From Symbiodinium natans (lineage: Eukaryota; Sar; Dinophyceae; Suessiales; Symbiodiniaceae): 64,000 nt of DNA. The translations under genes were made by a program, and so were the position numbers. The stretch lies in contig CAJNDS010002440.1 in assembly GCA_905221605.1 (NCBI GenBank), positions 266,485 through 330,484 of the forward strand, written 5' to 3'. This document shows positions 11,025 through 21,900 of this stretch, piece after piece. Every line of letters starts with the position of its first letter. The first letter of the stretch is position 1. The notes beneath the pieces are model-generated. The model searched no databases and was not told the DNA's origin. It saw nothing but the letters and a program-made list of their open reading frames with translations.

Positions 11025-11379
11025 TGAATGATCCTGATGCGCTATGTAGCCGGTCATGCAGCTGGTTCATCACATGTGTTGAAATTTTCCCGCCCTACCC
11101 ACCCGGATGGGCACATGAGGTGTTGTGCTTTCGGTCTCCTATGCAAGAATGATTCAACATGGTCGTTTGGACGTACTTGTACTTCCTCGTTTTCTTTAAT
11201 GACCGTCTGCTTTCCTTTGTGTTCTGCGCAATTCATTCATGAGATGTACGACGGTTACCTTATAAAAAACTGATTGAAGATGCCAGACTTGTCGCTTACC
11301 CTGTTTGCCGGCTGAACTTCCGTGATAGTTCCAGGGCGCTGTCGGTGTTTACCGTTTCGACGCCAATGCGCCGCCCATG

Positions 11380-11486
11380 AATTGGAGGTTTACGAAAATA
11401 GGATCCCTAATTTGGACCCCCCCAAATTGTAGGATTCCCGCATCACAAGGACCCCAAGAGGGTACCCCCTCATTTTGGGAAACCGT
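11380..11486. mobile_element. MITE-like element, family B
   Basis: GGAGGTTTACGAAAATAGGATCCC at the left faces a right end whose complement starts GGTTTCCCAAAATGAGGGGG. The layout matches the copy at 10584 (CCCC run, GGATTCC, GGACCCC, GGTACC). Confidence 0.55.
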
Positions 11487-11612
11487 GTGTTTCGGCTTGA
11501 CAGCTGCCCCCGTGCATCCGACCTTACGCCCACACACGAGCTGCGCGCGCCGTCCCCCCCTCCACGACGGCAATGAGCTCCCAGGCTGGTCGGGGTCGAA
11601 CTTTTCTAAAAT

Positions 11613-11765
11613 TAGGGTTTACGGTTTAGGGTTAGGGATTAGGGTTAGGGTTTAGGGTTTAGGGTTTAGGGTTTAGGGTTGAGGGTTTAGGGTTTAGGGT
11701 TTAGGGTTTAGGGTTTAAAGTTTAGGGTTTAGGGTTTAGGGTTTAGGGTTTAGGGTTTAGGGTTA
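11613..11765 (+). repeat. TTTAGGG array (first)
   Basis: Near-exact 7-mers mark the left border of the repeat domain. Confidence 0.95.
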
Positions 11766-12562
11766 TAGTGAATATCAATATCCCTCAATAGATTGTGAGC
11801 CCCCAAAATTGTCCAAAACCCATGTACACCCTACACCCCAGCCCATAATAGTCAATGTCGATATCCCCTCAATACATGTAGTTTAAAATCTGGAGATTCA
11901 TTCTCAGCATTTTCATGTCATTGCTCCCATGGGGTGGGTTGTGGAAGAGCACTGCCACTCTGGCAGCATGCACCAGCATTGTTCTTTTGTGTGCCCTTCA
12001 GCAACATCGAACTGCAGACTGGGGATTTGTTTAGGTTTAGGGTTCAGGGTCTAGGGTTTATGGTTTAGGGTGTATGGTATAAGGTTCAGGGTTTAGGGTT
12101 GCAGGCTTCGAATTTCTGCACTAAAGAACAGCATGGTTTGGTGCTGGTGGTTGAAGATTCGCCATCTGCCGGAAGTTCAACTCGAGCTTCTAGGCTTAGG
12201 CACTGTTAGGGTTTTAAAGTGTAGGGTGTGGGGCGTAGGGATTTGAAACAGATGGCGTCCAGCGCACAGCTCGTTTTGACAGGCGGTTCATAATTTCCGT
12301 TGTGGTTCTGCCTTAATTCTTAGACCCCAAACCCTAAACCCAAAACCCTAAACCCTAAACCCAAAACCCTAAACCCTAAACCCTAAACCCTAAACCTTAA
12401 ACCCTAAACCCTAAACCCCAAACCTGGATTCTATTGGATCAGGAAAAACTGTCCTGTCTTTTTGTTTTGTCATCTTTGCTTTCTGGTGCTCTCTAAACCT
12501 GGGTTCTATCATCGATTGCAAGTCCACTGGGTCGACGACGTGTAAACCCTTCGTTCTTCATC

Positions 12563-12725
12563 CTAAACCCTAAGCCTAAGCCCTAAGCCCTAAGCCCTAG
12601 GCCCTAAGCCCTAAGCCCGAAGCCCGAAACCTTAAGCCCTGAGCCCTAAGCCCTAAGCCCTAAGCCCTAAGCCCTAAGCCTTAAGCCCTAAGCCCTAAGC
12701 CCTAAGCCCTAAGACCTAAGCCCTA
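12563..12725 (-). repeat. CCCTAAG variant array
   Basis: Units read CCCTAAG instead of CCCTAAA over about 20 copies, which indicates local amplification of one variant. Confidence 0.85.
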
Positions 12726-12826
12726 CCTTAAACCCTAAACCCTGAACCTTAAACCCTAAACCCTAAACCGCTAACTCTGAAACTCTAAACCCTATGTAAA
12801 CCCTAGACCCTAGCCAAGTCCTGCAG

Positions 12827-12889
12827 AGGTGGCTGCGAAGAAGGCGGAGTGGAATGCCTGCTTGGCGAAGCGGCTCGGATCGGCCTTGG
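12827..12889 (+). CDS. Candidate exon, unknown gene
   Basis: After AGTCCTGCAG the frame reads VAAKKAEWNACLAKRLGSAL and ends at a GTTTAGT donor. CCCTAAA repeats lie to the left and TTTAGGG to the right. No family is recognised. Confidence 0.45.
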
Positions 12890-12979
12890 GTTTAGTTTAG
12901 GGCTTAGCTAGTATTTAGGGTTTAGGGTTTAGAGTTTAGGGTGGTTCTGGGTTAGGTTTCGGGGTTGGCCGCACAAAAA

Positions 12980-13172
12980 ACCATAAAACCCTAAAAACCT
13001 TAAATTCTAAAACCCTAAAACCCTAAAACCCTAAAGCCCTAAAACCCTAAAACCCTAAAACCCTAAAAACCTAAAACCCTAAAACCCTAAAACCCTAAAA
13101 CCCTAAAACCCTAAAACCCTAAAACCCTAAAACCCTAAAACCCTAAAACCCTAAAACCCTAAAACCCTAAAG
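12980..13172 (-). repeat. CCCTAAAA 8-mer array
   Basis: The unit is 8 bases with four A residues, almost pure over about 22 copies. It forms a sharp block distinct from the neighbouring 7-mers. Confidence 0.9.
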
Positions 13173-13190
13173 CTGAAGACCTGCGCTGAG

Positions 13191-13239
13191 GCTGCAAAGA
13201 TCCTTGTGCGACTTGAGGGACATCCCACAATCATCAGGG
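13191..13239 (+). CDS. Candidate exon, unknown gene
   Basis: Acceptor CGCTGAG, frame AAKILVRLEGHPTIIR, donor GTCTTGC. CCCTAAAA repeats on the left, TTTAGGG on the right. Confidence 0.45.
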
Positions 13240-13652
13240 GTCTTGCTTAGGGTTTAGGGTTTAGGGTTTAGGGTTTAGGGTTTAGGGTTTAGGGCTTAGG
13301 GCTTAGGGGTTAGGGGTTAGGGTTTAGGGGTTAGGGGTTAGGGTTCAGCATCTCAAGTCCAACTAGACCAGCAATTGTCTTGGTGTAACAAAAAAATTCC
13401 CACCCACGCAGAGAACCCCTCACTCCGAAAGAGAAAGTTCCACGGTATGTCTTTGCACGCGCAGCATGCACAACATCAACATCACATCACCCGAGAAATT
13501 TTGAACAACACCGGGGCCCAGAGAGCTATATGTGAACAACGCCGGGCGACCGATGCAGCGAAAATTTGCACAGGGTTCAAAATGCATGGAGGAAAGAGAG
13601 GTGTTAGGTTTTGAGGGAGCAAGCGACATAGTCAGGAGCGGTGGCTTTCCAG

Positions 13653-13741
13653 GGAAGTGCGAGAAGCTGGAGAAGGACCTGCGTGGAATGTCCAAGGCCA
13701 GGGGTCTTTCCCTCGATGTTGTGGACTTGCTTGAAGCCTAA
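13653..13741 (+). CDS. Candidate terminal exon
   Basis: Acceptor GGCTTTCCAG. The frame starts KCEKLEKDLRGMSKARG and ends DVVDLLEA followed by TAA. The stop codon is formed by the first repeat-like CCTAAACCC. Unknown protein. Confidence 0.45.
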
Positions 13742-14327
13742 ACCCTAAACATCCCAAACGCAAACCCTAAACCCTGCAAGATTCCCGAATTCACCCCGAC
13801 TAGTGATCAGACTGTCTGCCTGAGAGCGCTTCGTATAGTTGCTTACGATCAACATGGAACCCCTGAACCCTAAGCCCGAAACCCACTAAACCTCCATCAG
13901 TCGCCCCCCAAAACTGTGACTACAGCATACGGTGAACTCACATGATGGGTAGTTAGAAGTAGGGTTGCGGCTCATAACTACCCCAAACAAAGTAGAAAGT
14001 AGTCACGCGCTAGAGCTATATTGACAAATCCCAAAAACCCTCGCCCGTCTACCGGTGCGAAAGGTTTCCTCTTTGGTGCTGAGCCTTTAATCCTCCTCCT
14101 CCACGTCCCTCTCTCTGTATCTTCTTTCTGTTTCTCTTTCTCACTCCAGCTCTCTGTCTCTTCTTGTTTTCTTTGCCTCTCCCTTGCTCTCTTTCAAATT
14201 TCTCTTGGCGTTATTTATTTATGTATTTTGTTTATGTTTTTTTCTCTCTCTCCCTCTCTCTTTTCCTCTTTCTGTGCGATTGTATTCAACCCTCAACCCT
14301 CAACCCCCATGGGGCTTCCGCTCTCAG

Positions 14328-14378
14328 GCTGCCGGCCTCGAGAGCTGCGTCGACGAGACCATTGTGGGCTGGCCCTGA
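14328..14378 (+). CDS. Candidate terminal exon
   Basis: Follows a long pyrimidine-rich stretch (14090-14320) and the acceptor CTCTCAG. It reads AAGLESCVDETIVGWP and then TGA. TTTAGGG repeats begin 20 bases later. Confidence 0.4.
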   Translation, partial: AAGLESCVDETIVGWP

Positions 14379-14829
14379 ACCGTCTTGGGGTTCAGGGTTT
14401 AGGGTTTAGGGTTTAGGGTTTGGGGTTTTTGGGGGATTTAGGGTTTTAGGGTTTAGGGTGTAGGGTGTAGGGATCCAAAGCCCGAAAGTTAAGGGTTCAG
14501 AGCAGATTCTGAGATCCCCCAACTCCCCAAAGTCTGAGCCCCCTTATCCACAACTCCAAAACCCTAAGCCTCTAAATCGCCTGGACCCCTAAACTCTCAC
14601 CTTCAACAGCCCCAAGCCCAAAGAGTGTCACCATCCCATGTGGGGCCTTCGCCCAGGGCTTCGGCTTTTAGGGTTTAGGGTTTAGGGTTTAGGGTTTAGG
14701 GTTTAGGGTTTAGGGTTTAGGGTTTAGGGCTAGGACGCTGGCTATGAAGACTCTTTGGGACGGGTTGAAATCCATCGCACCCGGAGCAATGAAAAACCTC
14801 TGCCGCGTCAGGGTCAATCGGGCTTCAAG

Positions 14830-15050
14830 CCCTAAACCCTAAACCCTAAACCCTAAACCCTAAACCCTAAACCGTAAACCGTAAACCCTAAACCCTAAAC
14901 CCTAAACCCTTAAACCCTAAACCCTAAACCCTAAACCCTAAACCCTAAACCCTAAACCCTAAACCCTAAACCCTAAACCCTAAACCCTAAACCCTAAACC
15001 CTAAACCCTTAAACCTAAACCCTACACCCTAAACCCTAAACCCTAAACCC
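14830..15050 (-). repeat. CCCTAAA array
   Basis: About 30 near-exact 7-mers with a few single-base slips. Confidence 0.95.
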
Positions 15051-15541
15051 TGGGGCTGCAGGGTCTGAGTGACTTAAAGTTCAAGCCGTAGACCTGAAAC
15101 CTTCAATCAAGAGCCAAACACCCTGAACCCTGAGCCCTAGGAAAATCTCTCTAAAACCTCCAAACCCTAAACCCCCGAAATCCCAAGCCCTAAACGCTAA
15201 AGCCCGAAGCGCGTCAACCCCAGTGGTTGGTGCCTTCTTTACAGTAGTCCGACATTGATGTATCTACACCTTCACCACAACTCCTAAACCCTAAGCCCCA
15301 AGCCCGAAACCCTAAACACTCATCAAGCTCCCTGGCACCTTGCAAACCCTGAATCCTTGACTCTGAACCCTAAACCGCTGGGTTTAGGGTTTAGGGCTTG
15401 GGGTTCAGCACCTTCCACCCCAAACCCCCTAACCAAAACCCCCTAAACCCTAAACCCTAAACCCTAAACCCTAAACCCTAAACCCTAAACCCTAAACCCT
15501 AAACCCTAAACCCTAAACCCTAAACCCTTTAGCCCCCCGAG

Positions 15542-15627
15542 GCCCTGATGCGCTGCACCACCAGCGGTGCCCGGTCCAAGGGCTGCGCGGCGCAGTTTTT
15601 GGCGATGCGCGAGCTGGGCACCCAAGG
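15542..15627 (+). CDS. Candidate exon, unknown gene
   Basis: Acceptor CCCCCCGAG. The frame contains ALMRCTTSGARSKGCAAQF then LAMRELGTQ and ends at a GTTTAGG donor inside TTTAGGG repeats. The composition is coding-like; the resemblance to THUMP-type proteins is too weak to name. Confidence 0.5.
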
Positions 15628-17115
15628 GTTTAGGGTTTAGGGTTTAGGGTTTGGGGTTTAGGGTTTAGGGTTTGGGGTTGAGGGTTTGGGGTGTTGAGGG
15701 TTTCGAGGGTGTTGAGGGTTTAGGGCTCAGGGTGTTGAGGGTTTAGGGTTTAGGGTTTGGGGTGTTGAGGGTGTTGAGTTGAGGGCTTAGGGTTAGGGTT
15801 TAGGGTTTAGGGTTTAGGGTTTAGGGTTTAGGGTTTAGGGTTTAGGGTTTGCTATGAAAACTAATTTGAGTTTAGGGTTTAGGGTTTAAGGTTCGGGGTT
15901 TGGGGTTTAGGGTTCAGTTTGCTTGTTGGGTGTTCATCTGGGATTGGGTGGGGGGGTTGGTTTATGGGTTTTGAAGAAGTTTTGGGCTTGTGCTAGAAAG
16001 TCTTGGATGAAGTCCGTTTTTTGGGGGGTTCACGGGCTTAATCGTGTTGTTTTGATCATTCGGGGAGGGTTTAGGGTTTAGGGTTCAGAGTTTCGGGTTT
16101 AGGACGTAAGGGGGTTACTTGGAGTTCAGGGAACAACCTGGGTTTGGGAGTTGATGGGCTTTAAGGGGGGCTTTCGAGTTTACTGGACTTAGGATGTAGG
16201 GTTTAGGGTTTAGGGTAATTCTGGTACTTGAACAGCCATTTCTAAGCGCCCAGCGGCGAATACCTCGCAGTGTCAGGTGCAACCGCGCTGGCGGTAAGCA
16301 ACTCCTCGCCGAGGGTGCAGGACAGGAATGTTTTAAATGTTTTCCGGGGGGACCGGGGGACGGGGGGGGGTTGTGGTTTAGGGTTTAGAGGGGGGTTTAG
16401 GATTTTTAGAGGTCAGGGGGGAGGGGGGGGGGGTTAAGGGTTTAAGGTTTAGAGGGGGAGGACTAGTTCTTAGTTTTTGTTTCTTTTATCGCTGGGAGGG
16501 TCAGTGGCATTTAGGGCTCTGTGCGGGATATTGGCACACTAAACCCTAAACCCCAAACCCCAAACCCTAAACCCCAAACCCTAAACCCTAAACCCCAAAC
16601 CCTAAACCCTAAACCCTAAACCCTAAACCCTAAACCCTAAACCCGTCAATCATCTCGATTGGCTTCTTTGAGATCTCGGGAAGGCTACGCGGTGGCCCCG
16701 GGCAAGGCGGGGCTCTTCAGCGCCGAGGCACCGGGGTTTCGGTGTTCAAACCCTAAACCCTAAACCCTAAACCCTAAACCCTAAACCCTAAACCCTAAAC
16801 CCTAAACCCTAAACCCTAAACACTAAACCTAAACCCTAAACCCCAAACCCTAAACCCTAATTCGCGTAAATCCTAAATTTCGGTGACGGACGTGAAGCCT
16901 TAACCCGACACCCGAAACCCTAAATCCACCTAAGCCCCCCCCTCCCCTTTAGGGTTTAGGGTTTAGGGTTTAGGGTTTAGGGTGACACCTGACTAATACG
17001 GCAGGTGTGTTCGGTGGCTAACGTCAGATTGAGGCCTCGCGGCTATCATGAAATGTGGAGTCTCCCGAAATAGGGGTGCCTGTTTGGGGGCTCCTATTCC
17101 TAGAGTTAGGATGCT

Positions 17116-17478
17116 AGAAACCCTAAACCCTAAACCCTAAACCCTAAACCCTAAACCCTAAACCCTAAACCCTAAACCCTAAACCCTAAACCCTAAACCC
17201 TAAACCCTAAACCCTAAACCCTAAACCCTAAACCCTAAACCCTAAACCCTAAACCCTAAACCTAACCCTAAACCCTAAACCCTAAACCCTAAACCCTAAA
17301 CCCTAAACCCTAAACCCTAAACCCTAAACCCTAAACCCTAAACCCTGAACCCTGAACCCTGAACCCTGAACCCTCAACCCTCAACCCTAAACCCTAAACC
17401 CTAAACCCTAAACCCTGAACCCTGAACCCTAAACCCTGAACCCTGAACCCTCAACCCTAAACCCTAAAGCCTAAACCC
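17116..17478 (-). repeat. Long CCCTAAA array
   Basis: About 50 units, grading into CCCTGAA and CCCTCAA variants at its right end. Confidence 0.95.
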
Positions 17479-17763
17479 TAAGCCGATCTTTTTTGGGGAA
17501 CTGCGCTGGTGTTGCGGGAAGGGGTTGACAGGTTCACCCCCTCATCGCACCGCCCAGGCCGCCTCCCTCACGCAGTCCACGCCACCGACCCGCAGCCTCG
17601 CGGGAATGCAGGCCTAAATCCAGGGTTTAGGGTTTCGGGTTTGGGGTTTAGGGTTTAGGGTTTGGGGTTTGGGGTTTAGGGTTTAGGGTTTTGTAGGGAA
17701 TTCGGGAGTTAGGTATCGGATATCCCCCTAGAGAGAGTTGTTGAGTTTGAGGAGTCTCAGGTG

Positions 17764-17804
<41 letters not shown>

Positions 17805-17907
17805 GTTATTATTTTTATTACTAGTATTGTTATTATTATTAATAATACTAATAATTATTATTTCTTCTTCTTCTTCTTCTTATTCTTCTTCTTCTTCTTC
17901 TTATTAC
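17764..17907. repeat. ATT then TTC microsatellites
   Basis: Adjoining ATT and TTC triplet runs inside repeat DNA. Confidence 0.9.
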
Positions 17908-18340
17908 TTGGGGTTGGGGTTTAGGGGTTAGGGGTTCAGGGGTTTTGGCAGTTTTTGGCGGCTTGTTGCAGGGTTTGGATTTTTGGGCCCATTGATGGAT
18001 TTGACTCTTCAGTGTGGCCACTGTTCCCAACCTTTGGGGTTTAGGGCTCCGGGTTTGGGGTTTAGGGAGAGGGTTTGGGACTTAGTCGTTAGAGTTTAGG
18101 GTTGAGTAGGGAATTGGGGAGTCAAACCCTAGACCCTAAACCCTCAACCCTCAACCCTAAACCTTAAATCAACCCTAAACCCTCAACCCTCAACCCTAAA
18201 CCTTAAATCAACCCTAAACCCTCAACCCTGTCAACCCTCAACCCTCAACCCTAAACCCTAAACCCTAAACCCCAAAACCTCAACCCTAAATCCTCAACCC
18301 TCAACCCTCAACCCCAAACCTGAGCCCTAAATCTTGACAG

Positions 18341-18412
18341 GAGTACGGCCAGGAGTACGCCAAGTCTCTGGGGATCGCGGCGGGCGAGGCCCTGCAGCTC
18401 TTCATCTTCTGA
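18341..18412 (+). CDS. Candidate terminal exon
   Basis: Acceptor TCTTGACAG, then EYGQEYAKSLGIAAGEALQ and LFIF before TGA. CCCTAAA on the left, TTTAGGG on the right. Unknown protein. Confidence 0.5.
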   Translation, partial: EYGQEYAKSLGIAAGEALQLFIF

Positions 18413-18540
18413 GCCCTGACATTGAGGGTTTAGGGTTTAGGGTTTAGGGTTTGGGGTTTAGGGTTAAGGGTGTAGGGCTTCGGGTTTAGACCCCTGAACC
18501 CTAAACCCTAAACCCTTAACCCTAAACCCTAAACCCATAG

Positions 18541-18603
18541 GAAGGACATTGATTTCCCTGTGCTAGTCCTTTTGGACCCCAAACTGAAGCCGATGCCCCT
18601 CGG
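18541..18603 (+). CDS. Candidate exon, unknown gene
   Basis: Acceptor AACCCATAG. The frame reads KDIDFPVLVLLDPKLKPMPL and stops at a GTGCCC donor. Confidence 0.45.
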
Positions 18604-18847
18604 GTGCCCCCAAGCTACCCTTCCAAGCCCTAACCCCTAAACCCTAAACCCTAAACCAATCCTAAACCCTAAACCCTAAACCAATCCTAAACCCTAAACC
18701 CTAAACCCTAAACCCTAAACCCTAAACCCTAAACCCCAAACCCTAAACGCTAAACCCTAAACCCTAAACCCTGAACCCTGAACCCTGAACCCTGAACCCT
18801 AAGCCCCCTCAAAATGCCCTGTGCTGGAAGGTGCGCTTCTGAGCGAG

Positions 18848-18887
18848 GTAGCTGCGCAGAAAGACATGTCAGAAGATGCCAGGAAGG
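18848..18887 (+). CDS. Candidate exon, unknown gene
   Basis: Acceptor GAGCGAG, frame VAAQKDMSEDARK, then a GC donor (GCTTGGG). CCCTAAA on the left, TTTAGGG-like on the right. Confidence 0.35.
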
Positions 18888-19151
18888 GCTTGGGGATTCG
18901 GGTTTAAGGTTTAAGGTTCAGGTTGAGGGTTTAGGGTTTAGGGTTTAGGGTTTAGGGTTCAGGGCTTAGCGCTCCAAAAGGGCCCTTTGCGGGATTACCG
19001 AATACTCCGCGCCCCGAGTCCCCAAGCAAGAAATGCGCCAGGTACCTTGCAGAATCCGTTGTTTTCGGTTTAGGGTTTAGGGTTCAGGGCTTAGGGCTTA
19101 GGGTTTAGGGTTTAGGGTTTAGGGTTTAGGGTTTAAGGTTGCCCTTTCAAG

Positions 19152-19206
19152 TCACTCTACTATGCGGCAGATGGTTTGTGTTTTGATGACTGGGAAATTA
19201 GGAAAG
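19152..19206 (+). CDS. Candidate exon, unknown gene
   Basis: Acceptor GCCCTTTCAAG, frame SLYYAADGLCFDDWEIRK, donor GTGGATGG. Confidence 0.45.
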
Positions 19207-19683
19207 GTGGATGGAAGTAGGTACGGGCACGTAATGTCCGAAGACCCTGAGAACCGGGAAGTTTGGGGTTTATGGTTTAGGGCTTAGGGCTTTGGGTGCT
19301 GGGTTTAGGGGATTAGCCCTAAACCCTAAACCCTAAACCCTAAACCCTAAACCCTAAACTCTAAACCCTAAACCCTAAACCTTTTCACTAGCTCGGGGGC
19401 TCATGCAGAGCAGCCCCCCAGTGCTCAGAACCCTAAACCCCAAACCCTACACCGTACGCCTCAGAACCACAAACCCTTGAGCCCTGAACCCCTAAAATCC
19501 CCAAGCCCACGTCGGTTTCGGGTGTGGATTCCGGTTTAGGGTTTAGGGTTTAGGGTTTAGGGTACCCCGGTTCAAGGTCCGAGAATTCCCCAGAACGCCT
19601 CTTCTGAGAGGCTGCCCTCCCTTTCCAGCCGATGTCAACTGTTTGCCCCCGCTGCTGGCCACAAACCACTTTAGACCCTTGAA

Positions 19684-19827
19684 AACCCTAAACCCTAAAC
19701 CCTAAACCCTAAACCCTAAACCCTAAACCCTAAACCCTAAACCCTAAACCCTAAACCCTAAACCCTAAACCCTAAACCCTAAACCCTAAACCCTAAACCC
19801 TAAACCCTAAACCCTAAACCCTAAACC
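19684..19827 (-). repeat. CCCTAAA array interrupted by a transposon
   Basis: About 20 exact units run directly up to the TA that borders the 2.1-kb element. The same orientation resumes at 21969. Confidence 0.95.
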
Positions 19828-19950
19828 TAAGTGTCATATCCACGCAAGTGTCTGTCCACGGAGACCATCCGTACACGCAGACCACGGAACTGTCCACGGA
19901 CCCCATTGTCCACGGATGTGTTTTTTTAGGGACCCGAGGGAGGGAGGGAG

Positions 19951-20400
19951 GAAGCAGTGCGTTTTCGAGGCCTTCCAAAACGCACGTTGCTTGCAACTGG
20001 AGCTGCAACTGGAGGGTGGGAGGAAGCAGTGCGTTTTCGAGGCCTTCCAAAACGCACTTTGCTTGCAACTGGAGCTGCAACTGGAGGGTGGGAGGAAGCA
20101 GTGCGTTTTCGAGGCCTTCCAAAACGCACCTTGCTTGCAACTGGAGCTGCAACTGGAGGGTGGGAGGAAGCAGTGCGTTTTCGAGGCCTTCCAAAACGCA
20201 CTTTGCTTGCAACTGGAGCTGCAACTGGAGGGTGGGAGGAAGCAGTGCGTTTTCGAGGCCTTCCAAAACGCACTTTGCTTGCAACTGGACGGAGGTAAGG
20301 GAGAAAGGAAGAGAGCAGGACTTCCAAAACGCACTTTGCTTGCGACTGGAGGGAGGGGCGGCGGGAGGGAGCAGTGCGTTTTCCAGGTCTTCCAAAACGC
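19951..20400. repeat. 72-bp minisatellite, five regular units plus diverged ones
   Basis: Units start at 19951, 20023, 20095, 20167 and 20239, exactly 72 bases apart. Each contains GTGCGTTTTCGAGG and CCAAAACGCAC, which can form a hairpin. Because 72 is divisible by three, frames stay open on both strands; the resulting 166-235-codon frames are artefacts. Confidence 0.9.
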
Positions 20401-20411
20401 ACTGCGCTTGC

Positions 20412-20768
20412 ATGGTCTCGTTTCACAGAATTACATGCTGATAGGGGCTCTGGTGCGTTTAGGGTGGTGGCCAAAACGCACTGAGCTCTTTTTCTCGGCG
20501 ATTCGCACTGTGCATCCCAGCTGGTCCAGGCCAAGTCCTGGTGGAGTTTCGACATGCTTTACTGGTTGTAAGGCGCTTTCGGAATCAGGGTCTATTTTGG
20601 ATCTAGGAAACCCTAAACCCTAAACCCTCTAAACCCTAAACCCTAAACCCTAAAGCCTCCCGAGTCTAGGGTTTTAGGGGCACGACCCAGGGCCTTCACG
20701 GCGTTGAGGGTTTAGGGCAGATGTGGACCTTCAGAGATTGGGGTTTTTGGTTTATGCAAAACGCACTT
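20412..20768. repeat. Inverted repeat arm, left (357 bp)
   Basis: Nearly identical to the complement of 21544-21900, with only about two differences noticed. It includes a small CCCTAAA run of its own, so telomere-type repeats are part of the element. Confidence 0.85.
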
Positions 20769-21095
20769 TCCTTTTCCGCCCCCCGCTCTTCCCCTCCCCT
20801 CCCCGTGCGTTTTGGGGGGCCTGCAAAACGCACCCCCCCCTTCCCCCTCTTCCCCCCCCCCACGTGCAAGACCTGCAAAACGCACTCTCCCCCCCCCCCC
20901 CGCCTCCCCACCCTGCCTGGGAGGGAAGGGGGGGGGGAGGCGGGGGGGTGGGGAGGCGGGGGTGGGGAGGCGGGGGGGGGGGGGGGGGGGAGGAGGAGAG
21001 TTTTGTAGGTCTTCCAAAACGCCGGGGCGAGGGGGGGGGGGGGGGAAGAGGGGAAAGGGGGGGGTGCGTTTTGCAGGCCCCCCCCCCCCCCTCGA
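20769..21095. repeat. G/C homopolymer block with AAAACGCAC motifs
   Basis: Long C runs and then G runs, punctuated by copies of GTGCGTTTTG and CAAAACGCAC. Open frames here are proline/glycine-rich artefacts. Confidence 0.8.
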
Positions 21096-21543
21096 ACAAT
21101 TAGGGAAGAAGAGTACAGTACCACTAGTCGTGCTAGAGCCGAACAGCACGGGATTGGCGATCAAGGAAACAAATCAACAACAAGCCCTGATGGCCCCACG
21201 AAAACGGCAGATTAGGGGTCTAGGGTTTGATAATTCCACGAACAAGCAAGGAGCTTGGAATTGCAGCCTTAGCACTTAAGGGTAGGCCCCAGATGATGCA
21301 GCCCCAAACCCCTGAACCCTAAACCGGAGGAGCATTCTTGAATGGGTGCAAAAGCCAGTCCTGCAAGTCAAGAGTGAAGACGCTCATGAGATCGAACATC
21401 CACTGAAGCCTTTCGCGGATTACTGGCTGGGGGCTTCCACACAACATGTACCTTTGCGGGGTTGCTACCCTAAGGATATGATTAGAGTATGCATTTTGGG
21501 GAACGCACGGGGAGGGGAGGGGAAGAGCGGGGGCGGAAGGGGG

Positions 21544-21900
21544 AAGTGCGTTTTGCATAAACCAAAAACCCCAATCTTTGAAGGTCCACATCTGCCCTAA
21601 ACCCTCAACGCCGTGAAGGCCCTGGGTCGTGCCCCTAAACCCCTAGACTCGGGAGGCTTTAGGGTTTAGGGTTTAGGGTTTAGAGGGTTTAGGGTTTAGG
21701 GTTTCCTAGATCCAAAATAGACCCTGATTCCGAAAGCGCCTTACAACCAGTAAAGCATGTCGAAACTCCACCAGGACTTGGCCTGGACCAGCTGGGATGC
21801 ACAGTGCGAATCGCCGAGAAAAAGAGCTCAGTGCGTTTTGGCCACCACCCTAAACGCACCAGAGCCCCTATCAGCATGTAATTCTGTGAAACGAGACCAT
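21544..21900. repeat. Inverted repeat arm, right (357 bp)
   Basis: Complement of 20412-20768, with a 775-bp spacer between the arms. Confidence 0.85.

Noticed and set aside
14735-14830. Exon reading KTLWDGLKSIAPGAMKN
   Set aside because: Open for about 33 codons, but TTTAGGG lies on the left and CCCTAAA on the right, opposite to most exons, and no splice-like borders fit. Probably intron interior.
17485-17625. Armadillo-like exon on the minus strand (VDCVREAAWAV)
   Set aside because: The string is suggestive, but the + strand is also open and no neighbouring exon supports it.
19951-20310. CRISPR array
   Set aside because: Units are contiguous 72-bp tandem copies without unique spacers, in a eukaryotic context.
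19814-20623. Overlapping frames of 113-235 codons on both strands
   Set aside because: They come from a 72-bp tandem repeat whose length is a multiple of three, so every frame without a stop stays open.
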